Assembly: GCA_016789705.1 (NCBI GenBank)
Contig: JAEUQR010000102.1
Location: 1 to 47,965, forward strand
From: Acidobacteriota bacterium
GTDB taxonomy: Bacteria; Acidobacteriota; Vicinamibacteria; Vicinamibacterales; UBA2999
Direction: 5' to 3'
Length of the DNA: 47,965 nt
Part shown: positions 15,622 through 23,353 of the stretch, piece after piece
Layout: the number at the start of each line of letters is the position of its first letter
Position numbering within the stretch: position 1 is the stretch's first letter
Translations under genes and position numbers: made by a program
The notes under the pieces: generated by a model
Databases searched by the model: none
Told to the model about the DNA's origin: nothing
Seen by the model: the letters and a program-made list of their open reading frames with translations, nothing else

Positions 15622-18126
15622 CTATCGCTGCTTGCTGGCGTCCGGCGCGGCCTCGGTGGTCGTCGGGGCCGGCTCGACGCGCTTCTTCTGGAAGGCGTCG
15701 CTCTTGATGACGCCCATGATGAACGACGACATGCGGAAGCCGTCGGCGGTGGCCTTCTTCGCAATCGCCCGCACGGTCGGCTGGTCGAACGTCTCGACGC
15801 GGCGGCCCAGGGCGTAGGCCATGAGGTTCTCGGTGAAGTTCCGGACGAGCGGCTCGGGCCGCTTGAGCAGCGCCGCCGACAGCTGGTCGAGATTGTTGAT
15901 GGGCGAGCCGTCGTAGTAGTCGCCGCGGGTGTCGAGCGGCATGCCGTTCTCGCGTTCGCGCCAGCGGCCCGTCACATCGAAGCTGTCGAGCGACAGCCCG
16001 ATCGGATCCATGAAGCGGTGGCAGGCGTTGCAGGTCGGGTTGGCCCGGTGCGCTTCCATGCGCTCGCGCGTCGTCAGCATCTTGCCGTCCTTGGCGCTGG
16101 CCGATTCGTCGAGCGTGGGCACGTTCGGCGGCGGCGCCGGCGGCGGCGTGCCGAGCAGCACTTCCATCACCCACTTGCCGCGCAGCACGGGCGACGTGCG
16201 GTTGGCGAGCGACGTCTGCACCAGCACGGCGCCCTGGCCGAGGATGCCGCGGCGGGTGGCGTCGGGATAGGTCACGCGGCGGAACTGCGAGCCGGCCACG
16301 TTCGGGATGCCGTAGTGGCGCGCCAGGCGTTCGTTCACGAACGTGTAGTCGGCGGTGTAGAACTCCATGAAGCTGCGGTCGCGCTTCACGAGGTCGTTGA
16401 AGAAGAGCTCGGTCTCACGCTTCATCGCGGCCGCGACGTTCTCGTCGAAGTTCGGGAAGAAGTTCGGATCCGGCTTCACCTTGTCGAGGTCCTGCAGACG
16501 CAGCCACTGCGCCGCGAACCGCGCGCCGAGCGCTTCGGCGCGCGGATCGGCCAGCAGGCGCTGGGCCTGCTTCTCGATCGCGCCGGGGGCGGTGAGGCGG
16601 CCCGACTTCGCCAGGTCGATGAGCTCCTGATCGGGCGGCGCGCCCCAGAGGAAGAACGACAGCCGCGAGGCGAGGTCGAGGTCGGCGACACGCGTCGTGC
16701 TCTGGGCGGCGGCCGGTCGCTCGCGTTCCATGCGGAAGACGAAGTGCGGGCTCGCCAGCAGCGCTTCGAGCGCCGTGCGCACGCCGGCTTCGAAGCCGCC
16801 GCTGCGCGCGCCCTTCTCGAAGAACGGCATCAGGCTCTCGACTTCGTTCGTGGTCATCGGCCGGCGGTAGGCCTCGCCGCCGAGGCGCGTGATGATCGAA
16901 CGCGCGCAGGTCCGTTCCTGCGACGCCGCCGTGGGACGGCAGGTGAAGATGCGCTGGCGGCTCGGCGTGTCGGAGACGCCGGTGGCGTTGTAGGGCCCGG
17001 CGACGACGAGGTCGCGCAGATGCGGCAGCGTGGTGATGCCGGCGCCGCCCGACCCGCCGCCCGCGTACGACCAGTCGTGCGGGCGGATGAGGTCTTCGTA
17101 GGGGCCGTCGCTGCGGCGGACGAACGCCGCCGAGATCCGGCGTTCCCCGGCGCGCACCACGATCGGTTCGGTGCGCAGGGCCATGCCGCCGCGGCCATCG
17201 GCGGCCGCCTGCGGGCCGTTCTCGAACTTCACGAGGGCCACGCGTTCGCCGTCGATCGAGACGTCGAGGTCTTCGTAGCGCGCGTTCTCACCCGAGATGA
17301 CGAGCAGCTCGAACTCGTATTCGGCGTCGGCCGGGAACACGTGATTCACGACCAGGCCGCCGCGGGTGCCGTAGGGCGCGCCTTCGACGTGGTCCCAGGG
17401 GTGCTGCGAGACGTAGCTCGGGTTGGTGTAGACGGTGTCGACGCGCGCCGCCTGCTTGTCGCCCACGGCCATGCGGCTGATGTCGGCGGCCGCGTTCAGG
17501 TAGGCCTCGAGCAGCGTGGGCGAGAGCGACTGCTCGTCGGCGATGTTGTCGAAGTTGGCGCTCTTCTGGTCGAGCGGCAGCCAGTTGCCGGCGGTGACGT
17601 CCAGGCCGAGCAGTTCCTTGATCGCGCGCTCGTATTCCGGCCGGTTCAGGCGCTGGAACGTGCGGCGGCCCGGATTCGGGTTGTTGGCCGCGTGTTCGTC
17701 CATCCGCGACTCGAGGGCGCCGGTAAGCGCGGCGAGGGTGGCCGCGTCGGGCTTGCGGGCGCCTGGCGGCGGCATGAGCCCCGCGCTCATCTTGCGGATC
17801 ATCTTCTCGACGGTTTCCGCCTGCTCGGCTGCCTTCATGGCATCGAAGCCGGCGAGCGACAGGCCACCGGCCTTGGCGCGTTCGCTGTGGCAGGTGGCGC
17901 AGTAGGTCGAGATGAGCTCGCTCTGCTGACGGGCCGAGAGCGCGGGCGACAGGGTGTGCGAGGGCGCCGGCGTGGCGGCGGGCGAACGGCGGGGGACCGG
18001 CGCCGGCGCGGGCGCCGTCACCTGGCGGGTGGACGTCGGCGTCTGGGCCTGCTGCGCGGTGCCGGTCGCGACGAGCGCGACCCCAACCACGGCAGTGCCC
18101 AGCACGCTCTTCACGAGACGCGTCAT
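15622..18126 (-). CDS. DUF1592-family exported dihaem-type protein, cassette 2
   Basis: The 834-residue protein has a signal peptide (1-24), a Pro/Ala/Thr linker, the first CxxCH (Cys76-His80, followed by SERAKAGG), DUF1587 (FQRLNRPEYERAI), a CBM-like beta region, DUF1595 (GFEAGVRTALEALLASPHF), DUF1592 (DLASRLSFFLWG), DUF1588 with a second CxxCH (Cys699-His703) and DUF1585. Both haem motifs and all domains are intact. The frame is open to 18246 but ATG 18126 is preferred: GGGAG is 8 bases upstream and the signal peptide starts there. It is the first gene of cassette 2; a -10-like box and three phased repeats lie in its promoter gap. Confidence 0.92.
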   Translation of the reverse strand: MTRLVKSVLGTAVVGVALVATGTAQQAQTPTSTRQVTAPAPAPVPRRSPAATPAPSHTLSPALSARQQSELISTYCATCHSERAKAGGLSLAGFDAMKAAEQAETVEKMIRKMSAGLMPPPGARKPDAATLAALTGALESRMDEHAANNPNPGRRTFQRLNRPEYERAIKELLGLDVTAGNWLPLDQKSANFDNIADEQSLSPTLLEAYLNAAADISRMAVGDKQAARVDTVYTNPSYVSQHPWDHVEGAPYGTRGGLVVNHVFPADAEYEFELLVISGENARYEDLDVSIDGERVALVKFENGPQAAADGRGGMALRTEPIVVRAGERRISAAFVRRSDGPYEDLIRPHDWSYAGGGSGGAGITTLPHLRDLVVAGPYNATGVSDTPSRQRIFTCRPTAASQERTCARSIITRLGGEAYRRPMTTNEVESLMPFFEKGARSGGFEAGVRTALEALLASPHFVFRMERERPAAAQSTTRVADLDLASRLSFFLWGAPPDQELIDLAKSGRLTAPGAIEKQAQRLLADPRAEALGARFAAQWLRLQDLDKVKPDPNFFPNFDENVAAAMKRETELFFNDLVKRDRSFMEFYTADYTFVNERLARHYGIPNVAGSQFRRVTYPDATRRGILGQGAVLVQTSLANRTSPVLRGKWVMEVLLGTPPPAPPPNVPTLDESASAKDGKMLTTRERMEAHRANPTCNACHRFMDPIGLSLDSFDVTGRWRERENGMPLDTRGDYYDGSPINNLDQLSAALLKRPEPLVRNFTENLMAYALGRRVETFDQPTVRAIAKKATADGFRMSSFIMGVIKSDAFQKKRVEPAPTTTEAAPDASKQR

Positions 18127-18206
18127 GCGATCGACTCCCGAACCTTGACTGCCCGGCGCGGAGCGCGTGGCAGGGAGACCCGAACTGTGCTGGAGGATTC
18201 CGCAAA

Positions 18207-18212
18207 AATATA
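18207..18212 (-). promoter_or_regulatory. Candidate -10 box (TATATT) for cassette 2
   Basis: TATATT (within TGTATATTTTT on the minus strand) is the only strongly AT-rich stretch in the gap upstream of cassette 2. It implies a leader of about 75 bases ending in the GGGAG site. No convincing -35 is seen; repeated CGGATT units occupy that region instead. Confidence 0.45.
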
Positions 18213-18215
18213 CAT

Positions 18216-18242
18216 CGGATTCATCCCGGATTTGCCCGGATT
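18216..18242. repeat. Three helically phased CGGATT direct repeats
   Basis: CGGATT occurs at 18216-18221, 18227-18232 and 18237-18242, that is, every 10-11 bases on the same DNA face and directly upstream of the candidate -10 of cassette 2. This looks like a binding site for an activator replacing the missing -35. It is not evident upstream of cassettes 1 or 3. Confidence 0.45.
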
Positions 18243-18288
18243 TCACGCGGAAAACCGGCCGAAAGATGCCTTCAGTTGTCTTGGATTG

Positions 18289-18729
18289 TCACGCCTTCGG
18301 CCGGACCCGGACCGCCCGCGCCGTGGCGTCCCGGACGACGTCGAAGTCGAAGCTGGCGGCATGCAGGCCACGGGCCTCGCCGTACGCCTCGACGGCACGG
18401 CGCACGGCGGCCAGACGCGTGGCCTGAGGATGGGCGTCCCGGTGCGCCAGCACCCGCTCGCACCAGAACCAGGTCAGGGTCTCGTGGTAGCCGCTCGTCG
18501 GCGTGTTGGCCGTGCCGACGGCGGTGTTGTAGGCCAGAATCCCGGCCTTCATCCGCGCGGCGAGGGCCTCGAGCGGCTCGTCCGGCCAGGCCTCGGCGGC
18601 GCACACCGCCACGTGGGCGGCGTGGGTCCAGGCCACTTTCGGCAGGGTGCCGGCCCGCCAGGCGCCGAGGAAGGCCGTGAGCGCGTCGTCGTCGGTCAGC
18701 TGGTCGAGGAGGTCCTGGGCGCCCGGCAC
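18289..18729 (-). CDS. Conserved hypothetical protein with WTHAAHVAV motif
   Basis: The 146-residue, probably cytoplasmic and all-helical protein has no signal peptide. The motifs WTHAAHVAV (about 34-42) and NTPTSGYHETLTWFW (about 80-94) resemble a widespread uncharacterised family; the conserved His residues and the YHETLT segment suggest a ligand or metal pocket, but no function is known. The start is a GTG with no Shine-Dalgarno but a TAGGCT box 7 bases upstream, consistent with a leaderless message. It diverges from the ABC-F gene. Confidence 0.7.
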   Translation of the reverse strand: MPGAQDLLDQLTDDDALTAFLGAWRAGTLPKVAWTHAAHVAVCAAEAWPDEPLEALAARMKAGILAYNTAVGTANTPTSGYHETLTWFWCERVLAHRDAHPQATRLAAVRRAVEAYGEARGLHAASFDFDVVRDATARAVRVRPKA

Positions 18730-18736
18730 GGCCGAC

Positions 18737-18742
18737 AGCCTA
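18737..18742 (-). promoter_or_regulatory. Candidate leaderless promoter box (TAGGCT)
   Basis: TAGGCT on the minus strand ends 7 bases before the GTG of the 146-residue hypothetical gene, and no ribosome-binding site lies between. It is one of several TAnnnT boxes at this spacing in the window. Confidence 0.35.
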
Positions 18743-18765
18743 CCAAAGGCGCGGCGGACGGCTGA

Positions 18766-18771
18766 TACAAT
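18766..18771 (+). promoter_or_regulatory. Candidate -10 box (TACAAT) for the ABC-F gene
   Basis: TACAAT lies 62 bases before the ABC-F start in the divergent gap. Unlike the leaderless candidates, this leader contains an AGGAG site. Confidence 0.4.
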
Positions 18772-18833
18772 CGGTGGTTTGTCAGCGCGGGCCCGAGCCC
18801 TGCCGGGCCGGTCCTCCCACAGGAGAGTTCGAG

Positions 18834-20444
18834 ATGATTTCCGTCAGCGGCGTGTCGATGCGCTTCGGCAACAAGGTGCTCTTCGACGACGTAACGACGA
18901 TGTTCCAGCCGGGGCGTCGCTACGGCCTCACCGGACCGAACGGCGCCGGCAAGTCCACGTTCATGAAGCTGCTGACGGGTGAGCAGCCGCCCCAGCGCGG
19001 CACCGTCACCCGCCCGGCCCGCCTCGGCGTGCTGCGGCAGGACCAGTACGCCTTCGACGAGTTCCGGGTCATCGACACGGTCATCATGGGCAACGCGCCC
19101 CTCTGGGCGGCGCTCCAGGAGCGTGATGCCCTCTACGCGAAGGACGCCCTCACCGACGCCGACGGCATGCGCCTCGGCGAACTCGAAGGGGTCATCGGCG
19201 AACACGACGGCTACTCGGCGGAAAGTGACGCCGCCGTGCTGCTCGCCGGGCTCGACATCCCCGACGACGTGCACGAGCGGAAGATGTCGGAACTGCAGGG
19301 CGGCCAGAAGGTGCGCGTGCTGCTCGCCCAGGCCCTCTTCGGCCGGCCTGAAGCGCTGCTGCTCGACGAACCGACCAACCACCTCGACCTCGACTCGATC
19401 CACTGGCTGGTCGACTTCCTGCAGCGCTACGACGGCACGCTCGTTGTCATCTCGCACGACCGGCATTTCCTGAACGCGGTGTGCACCCACACGGCCGACA
19501 TCGACTACCAGACCATCATCACCTACACCGGCGGCTACGACGAGATGGTGCTGGCGAAGACGCAGATTCGCGCCCGCCTCGAATCGCAGAACGAGCAACG
19601 CGAGAAGAAGATCGCGCAGCTCCAGGACTTCATCCAGCGCTTCTCGGCCGGCACCCGCTCGAGCCAGGTGCAGTCGCGGCGCAAGGAAGTCGAGCGCCTG
19701 CAGACGACCGACCTGGCGCGATCGAACATCCAGCGCCCCTACATCCGCTTCCAGATGGCGCGTCCGTCGGGCCGCCTGGCCATGGAATGTGCCGGCGTGT
19801 CGAAGGCGCACGAGGGCCTGCAGGTGGTGGACGGCTTCGAGGCCGTCGTCAACCGCGGCGAGAAGATCGTCCTCGTCGGCCGGAACGGCGTCGGCAAGAC
19901 CACGCTCATCAAGGCGCTGCTGGCCGATGCGCCGGGCATGACGCCGTCGCCGGGTGACATCGACAGCGGCAGCGTGCGCTGGGGTCACGAAGTGTCGATC
20001 GGCTACTTCGCGCAGGATCACACCGGCGCCATCCAGCACGGCCTGACGGCGGTGGAGTGGCTGCACCAGTTCGACCCCGACGCCTCGAAGCAGGACATCC
20101 ACGGGCTGCTCGGCCAGATGCTCTTCAGTGGCGAGGAAGGCTTCAAGCCGACCTCGGCGCTCTCGGGCGGTGAGACGGCGCGGCTGCTCTTCTGCCGGAT
20201 CATGCTGCAGAAGCCGAACGTGCTCATCCTCGACGAACCGACGAACCACCTCGATCTCGAGTCGATCAACGCCCTGAGCGTCGCGCTGCAGAAGTACGAG
20301 GGCACCGTGTTCCTCGTGACCCACGACGAGGATCTGATGGACGCTGTCGCGACGCGCGTCTGGAAGGTGGCGCACGGCCACGTGCACGACTTCAAAGGCA
20401 CGCACGAGGAGTTCGAAGCCGCCACGTCGGCCACGTCGAAGTAG
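18834..20444 (+). CDS. ybiT: ABC-F family ATPase, YbiT-like
   Basis: The 536-residue protein carries two ABC ATPase domains and no membrane segment. Domain 1 has Walker A GPNGAGKST, a signature of the form LQGGQ and Walker B LLLDEPTNHLDL. A charged linker (about 240-300, EKKIAQLQDFIQRFSAG) follows. Domain 2 has Walker A GRNGVGKTT, signature LSGGE and Walker B LILDEPTNHLDL. ABC-F proteins bind the ribosomal E site and adjust translation; the N-terminal MRFGNKVLFDDV block and overall length resemble E. coli YbiT more than EttA or Uup. AGGAG lies 8 bases before the ATG. Transcribed alone. Confidence 0.9.
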   Translation: MISVSGVSMRFGNKVLFDDVTTMFQPGRRYGLTGPNGAGKSTFMKLLTGEQPPQRGTVTRPARLGVLRQDQYAFDEFRVIDTVIMGNAPLWAALQERDALYAKDALTDADGMRLGELEGVIGEHDGYSAESDAAVLLAGLDIPDDVHERKMSELQGGQKVRVLLAQALFGRPEALLLDEPTNHLDLDSIHWLVDFLQRYDGTLVVISHDRHFLNAVCTHTADIDYQTIITYTGGYDEMVLAKTQIRARLESQNEQREKKIAQLQDFIQRFSAGTRSSQVQSRRKEVERLQTTDLARSNIQRPYIRFQMARPSGRLAMECAGVSKAHEGLQVVDGFEAVVNRGEKIVLVGRNGVGKTTLIKALLADAPGMTPSPGDIDSGSVRWGHEVSIGYFAQDHTGAIQHGLTAVEWLHQFDPDASKQDIHGLLGQMLFSGEEGFKPTSALSGGETARLLFCRIMLQKPNVLILDEPTNHLDLESINALSVALQKYEGTVFLVTHDEDLMDAVATRVWKVAHGHVHDFKGTHEEFEAATSATSK

Positions 20445-20463
20445 CGGCCGGCGCGACATCGGC

Positions 20464-20469
20464 CATAAT
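20464..20469 (+). promoter_or_regulatory. Candidate -10 box (CATAAT) overlapping the MFS start region
   Basis: CATAAT overlaps the annotated ATG at 20468. Transcription from it would begin near the in-frame GTG at 20477, 7 bases past the box, making that GTG the probable first codon of a leaderless mRNA. Confidence 0.3.
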
Positions 20470-21784
20470 GCCGCCCGTGCAGCCCGAGTCCTCCGAGTCC
20501 ATCAGCCGCGCCGGTTGGCGCATCGTGCTCCTCGCCAGCCTGGGGGGCACGCTCGAGTTCTACGACTTCGTCATCTTCGGCGTCTTCGGCGCCGACCTCG
20601 GGCGGGCGATCTTCCCGAGCGACGTGCCGCTCGTCGAGCTCCTGTCGTCGTACGGCGTCTTCGCGGCCGGCTACTTCGCCCGGCCGATCGGCGGCATCGT
20701 GCTCAGCCACTTCGGCGACCGCTACGGCCGGCGCAACGTCTTCCTGCTGTCGCTCTTCGCGATGTCGGGCGCGACGCTCGCCATGGGCCTCGTGCCGACC
20801 TACGCCGCGTGGGGTGTCGCGGCGAGCGCGCTCATGGTGTTCCTGCGGCTGCTGCAGGGGTTCTGCATCGGCGGCGAACTGCCCGGCGCGCTCACCTACG
20901 TGGTCGAGACGGCGCCGAGGAAGGCCGCGCTCGTCTGCGGCGTGGTCTTCGCGTGTGTCACCTACGGCGTCGCCGTGGCCACCGGCGTGAGCGTCGGCGT
21001 GCGCACGTTCCTGCCGCCGGACCTCGTGCCCGAATACGGCTGGCGCATCGCCTTCATGCTCGGCGGCCTTGGCGGCATCGTCAGCTTCCTGGCGCGCCGC
21101 GCGATGGAAGAGTCGCCCGAGTTCGAGAAGATGAAGGCGCTGGCCGCCCGGCAGCCGTTCCGCGAGGTGCTGCAGTCGCATCGCGGCGCCGTCCTCACCG
21201 GCATCGCCATCCTGGCGCTCTCGGCCGGCTTCAACGGCCTCTACTTCTCGCACATGCCCGGCTATCTCGGCCGCGTGCTCGGCTACGACGCGCGCCTGGC
21301 GGTCGTGGCCGCCACCATCGGTGTCGTCATCCACGCGTCGATGATCGCGGTGGTCGGCTGGCTGGCGCGGTTCGTCGCCCCGCTCAATCTGCTGCGCGGC
21401 GGCGCCTTCGGCCTGCTCGTCTTCGGATATCCGTTCTACACGGCGCTCGCCGAGAAGCCCGACTCGCCGACGCTGCTGCTCGTCGCCATCGGCCTCGTCG
21501 CCGGCTTCATCAACGGCACCTACGCGGTGCTGCTGACCGACCTCTTCCCGACGCGTATCCGTTTCAGCGGCGTGGCGCTCGCCTTCAACATCTCGTTCAC
21601 GCTCTTCAGCGGCACGGCGCCGCTCATCGCCACGTGGCTCATCGGCCGCACCGGCTCGAACGACGCGCCGGCCCTCATCCTGCTGGTGTGCGGCGTCATG
21701 ACGCTCGGGGCCTCGTTCCTGCACCCGAAGTACGCCGGACACGTGCTCGGCCACCATGCGCCGGCGCCCGAAAGCCGGCGCTAG
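20468..21784 (+). CDS. MFS transporter, metabolite:H+ symporter (ProP/KgtP-like) family
   Basis: The protein has up to 438 residues and twelve predicted membrane helices. LGGTLEFYDFVIFGVF in helix 1, the cytoplasmic loop HFGDRYGRRN after helix 2 and LLQGFCIGGELPGA in helix 4-5 are hallmarks of the metabolite:H+ symporter branch (ProP, KgtP, ShiA). The substrate cannot be told; the family takes up organic acids, betaines or shikimate. A GTG at 20477 may be the true start (435 residues), as a CATAAT box overlaps the ATG. It heads a run with the YcaQ-like gene (15 bases downstream) and the ArfB-like gene. Confidence 0.88.
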   Translation: MPPVQPESSESISRAGWRIVLLASLGGTLEFYDFVIFGVFGADLGRAIFPSDVPLVELLSSYGVFAAGYFARPIGGIVLSHFGDRYGRRNVFLLSLFAMSGATLAMGLVPTYAAWGVAASALMVFLRLLQGFCIGGELPGALTYVVETAPRKAALVCGVVFACVTYGVAVATGVSVGVRTFLPPDLVPEYGWRIAFMLGGLGGIVSFLARRAMEESPEFEKMKALAARQPFREVLQSHRGAVLTGIAILALSAGFNGLYFSHMPGYLGRVLGYDARLAVVAATIGVVIHASMIAVVGWLARFVAPLNLLRGGAFGLLVFGYPFYTALAEKPDSPTLLLVAIGLVAGFINGTYAVLLTDLFPTRIRFSGVALAFNISFTLFSGTAPLIATWLIGRTGSNDAPALILLVCGVMTLGASFLHPKYAGHVLGHHAPAPESRR

Positions 21785-21799
21785 CGGGGAGGCGCCGTG

Positions 21800-22891
21800 A
21801 TGCCGGCGCTGTCGCTGCCGACGCTGCGCCGCTACGCCATCGCGCGCAGCCTCTTCACGCCGCGGCCGCTCGCCCGGGCGCTCGAGGCCGTCGGCTTCGT
21901 GCAGGCCGATCCGATCCGGGCGCCGGCGCGCGCCCAGGACCTGACGCTGCGCCATCGCGTCACCGGCTACCGGGCCGGCGATCTCGAACGGCGCTACCGC
22001 GCGCTCGGCATCGAGGAAGACTTCTTCGTCAACTACGGCTTCCTGACGCGCGACCTGCACGCCCGCCTGCATCCGCGCCGCCGTGTCGGCGCCTGGCCGC
22101 GGCCGGGGAAGAAGGTGGCCGAGGCGGTGCTGGCCTTCGTGCGCGACCGCGGCGAAGTGCATCCGCGTGACGTCGATGCCCACTTCGCGCACGGCGCGGT
22201 GACCAACTACTGGGGCGGCTCGTCGAGCGCGACCACACACGTGCTCGATCACCTGCACTACCGCGGCCTGCTGCGGGTGGCCGGGCGTGCGGCCGGCATC
22301 CGCTGCTACGCCCCGCGCGACCTGCCGTCGGATATCGAGGGCGTGGCCGCGCGCCGGGGCTGTCAGGACGCGGTCGTCGATGCCGTCGTGGCGCTCTACG
22401 CACCGGTGCCGTCCGCCACGCTCGCCTGGCTCGTGAACCGCCTGCGCCTGGCGGCCCCACAGTGGCGGGCCGACACACCGGCGATGCTCGGCCGCGCGAA
22501 GGCGCGGCTCGCCGGGGCACGCGTCGCCGGTATCGACTGGTACTGGCCGGCCGATGAAACCCCGGCCGGAGAACCGCCCGACGATCGCGTCGCGCTCCTC
22601 GCGCCGTTCGATCCGGTGGTCTGGGACCGGCGACGCTTCGAAGCCTTCTGGGACTGGCGCTATCGCTTCGAGGCCTACACGCCGGCCGCGAAGCGGGCCT
22701 TCGGCTACTACGCGATGCCGATGCTCTGGCGCGAGCGGATCGTGGGATGGGCGAATCTCGTGGTGCAGGACGGCCGCCTCGTGCCGGCGCTCGGCTATGT
22801 GGCCGGGCGGCCGCCGCGCGAGCGCACCTTTCCGCGTGCGCTCGAGGCGGAACTTGCCGCCATCCGCGTGTTCCTTGGCGTGGACGGCTGA
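21800..22891 (+). CDS. YcaQ/AlkX-like winged-helix DNA glycosylase family protein
   Basis: The 363-residue cytoplasmic protein belongs to the HTH_42 (YcaQ/AlkZ) family. Members are monofunctional DNA glycosylases acting on bulky N-alkylated bases and interstrand crosslinks. The catalytic motif is Q-phi-D in the YcaQ/AlkX branch and Q-phi-Q in AlkZ; here it is Gln-Ala-Asp in VQADPIRAPARAQDL (near residue 35), which favours YcaQ/AlkX. Other family features are LRHRVTGY, FFVNYGFL and LLAPFDPVVWDRRR near 245. GGGGAGG lies 7 bases before the ATG at 21800; a GTG three bases earlier is possible. The ArfB-like gene begins 4 bases after the stop. Confidence 0.88.
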   Translation: MPALSLPTLRRYAIARSLFTPRPLARALEAVGFVQADPIRAPARAQDLTLRHRVTGYRAGDLERRYRALGIEEDFFVNYGFLTRDLHARLHPRRRVGAWPRPGKKVAEAVLAFVRDRGEVHPRDVDAHFAHGAVTNYWGGSSSATTHVLDHLHYRGLLRVAGRAAGIRCYAPRDLPSDIEGVAARRGCQDAVVDAVVALYAPVPSATLAWLVNRLRLAAPQWRADTPAMLGRAKARLAGARVAGIDWYWPADETPAGEPPDDRVALLAPFDPVVWDRRRFEAFWDWRYRFEAYTPAAKRAFGYYAMPMLWRERIVGWANLVVQDGRLVPALGYVAGRPPRERTFPRALEAELAAIRVFLGVDG

Positions 22892-22895
22892 CGCC

Positions 22896-23318
22896 ATGAT
22901 TCCGATCACCGGACGCCTCGTCATCCCGTCGCATGAATACGAGGAGCGGTTCGTGCGCGCCTCGGGCCCCGGCGGGCAGAACGTGAACAAGGTCGCCACG
23001 GCCGTGGAGCTGCGCTTCGATGTCGCGGCCTCATCACTCGCGGCGGATGTGAAGGCCCGCCTCGCCGTCCTCGCCGGCAGCCGCATGACGGGCGACGGCG
23101 TGCTCGTCGTGGACAGCCGTGAATATCGCACGCAGGCGCAGAACCGCGAGGCGGCGCGGGCCCGGCTCGTGGACCTCGTGACGCGGGCGCTCGTGCGGCC
23201 GAAGGCCCGCCGGCCGACGAAACCGGGCCGCGGCGCGAAGGAACGGCGGCTGCAGTCGAAGCGGCAGCGGGCCGGCGTGAAAGCCGGTCGCGGCCGCGGC
23301 GGCCCGGGCGACGACTGA
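22896..23318 (+). CDS. arfB: ArfB-like peptidyl-tRNA hydrolase (GGQ ribosome rescue factor)
   Basis: The 140-residue protein has a class I release-factor domain with the GGQ motif (Gly26-Gly27-Gln28 in SGPGGQNVNKVAT) and a basic tail (RRPTKPGRGAKERRLQSKRQR) that in ArfB/YaeJ enters the empty mRNA channel. It releases peptides from stalled ribosomes lacking a stop codon. The length matches ArfB, and no codon-recognition domain is present. It lies 4 bases after the YcaQ-like gene and is probably co-transcribed. Confidence 0.92.
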   Translation: MIPITGRLVIPSHEYEERFVRASGPGGQNVNKVATAVELRFDVAASSLAADVKARLAVLAGSRMTGDGVLVVDSREYRTQAQNREAARARLVDLVTRALVRPKARRPTKPGRGAKERRLQSKRQRAGVKAGRGRGGPGDD

Positions 23319-23353
23319 GCGTCCCGCAGGCCGGTCGCGCCATCGCCGGATCG

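Noticed and set aside
15196..18765. A 1189-codon open frame on the plus strand across cassette 2
   Set aside because: It is antisense to the intact DUF1552 and DUF1592 genes, is Arg/Gly/Val-rich with no domain, and is expected at this GC content because reversed high-GC codons rarely give stops.
20018..23131. A 1037-codon minus-strand open frame
   Set aside because: Low-complexity Arg/Ala/His-rich translation antisense to the ABC-F, MFS, YcaQ-like and ArfB-like genes; no recognisable motif.
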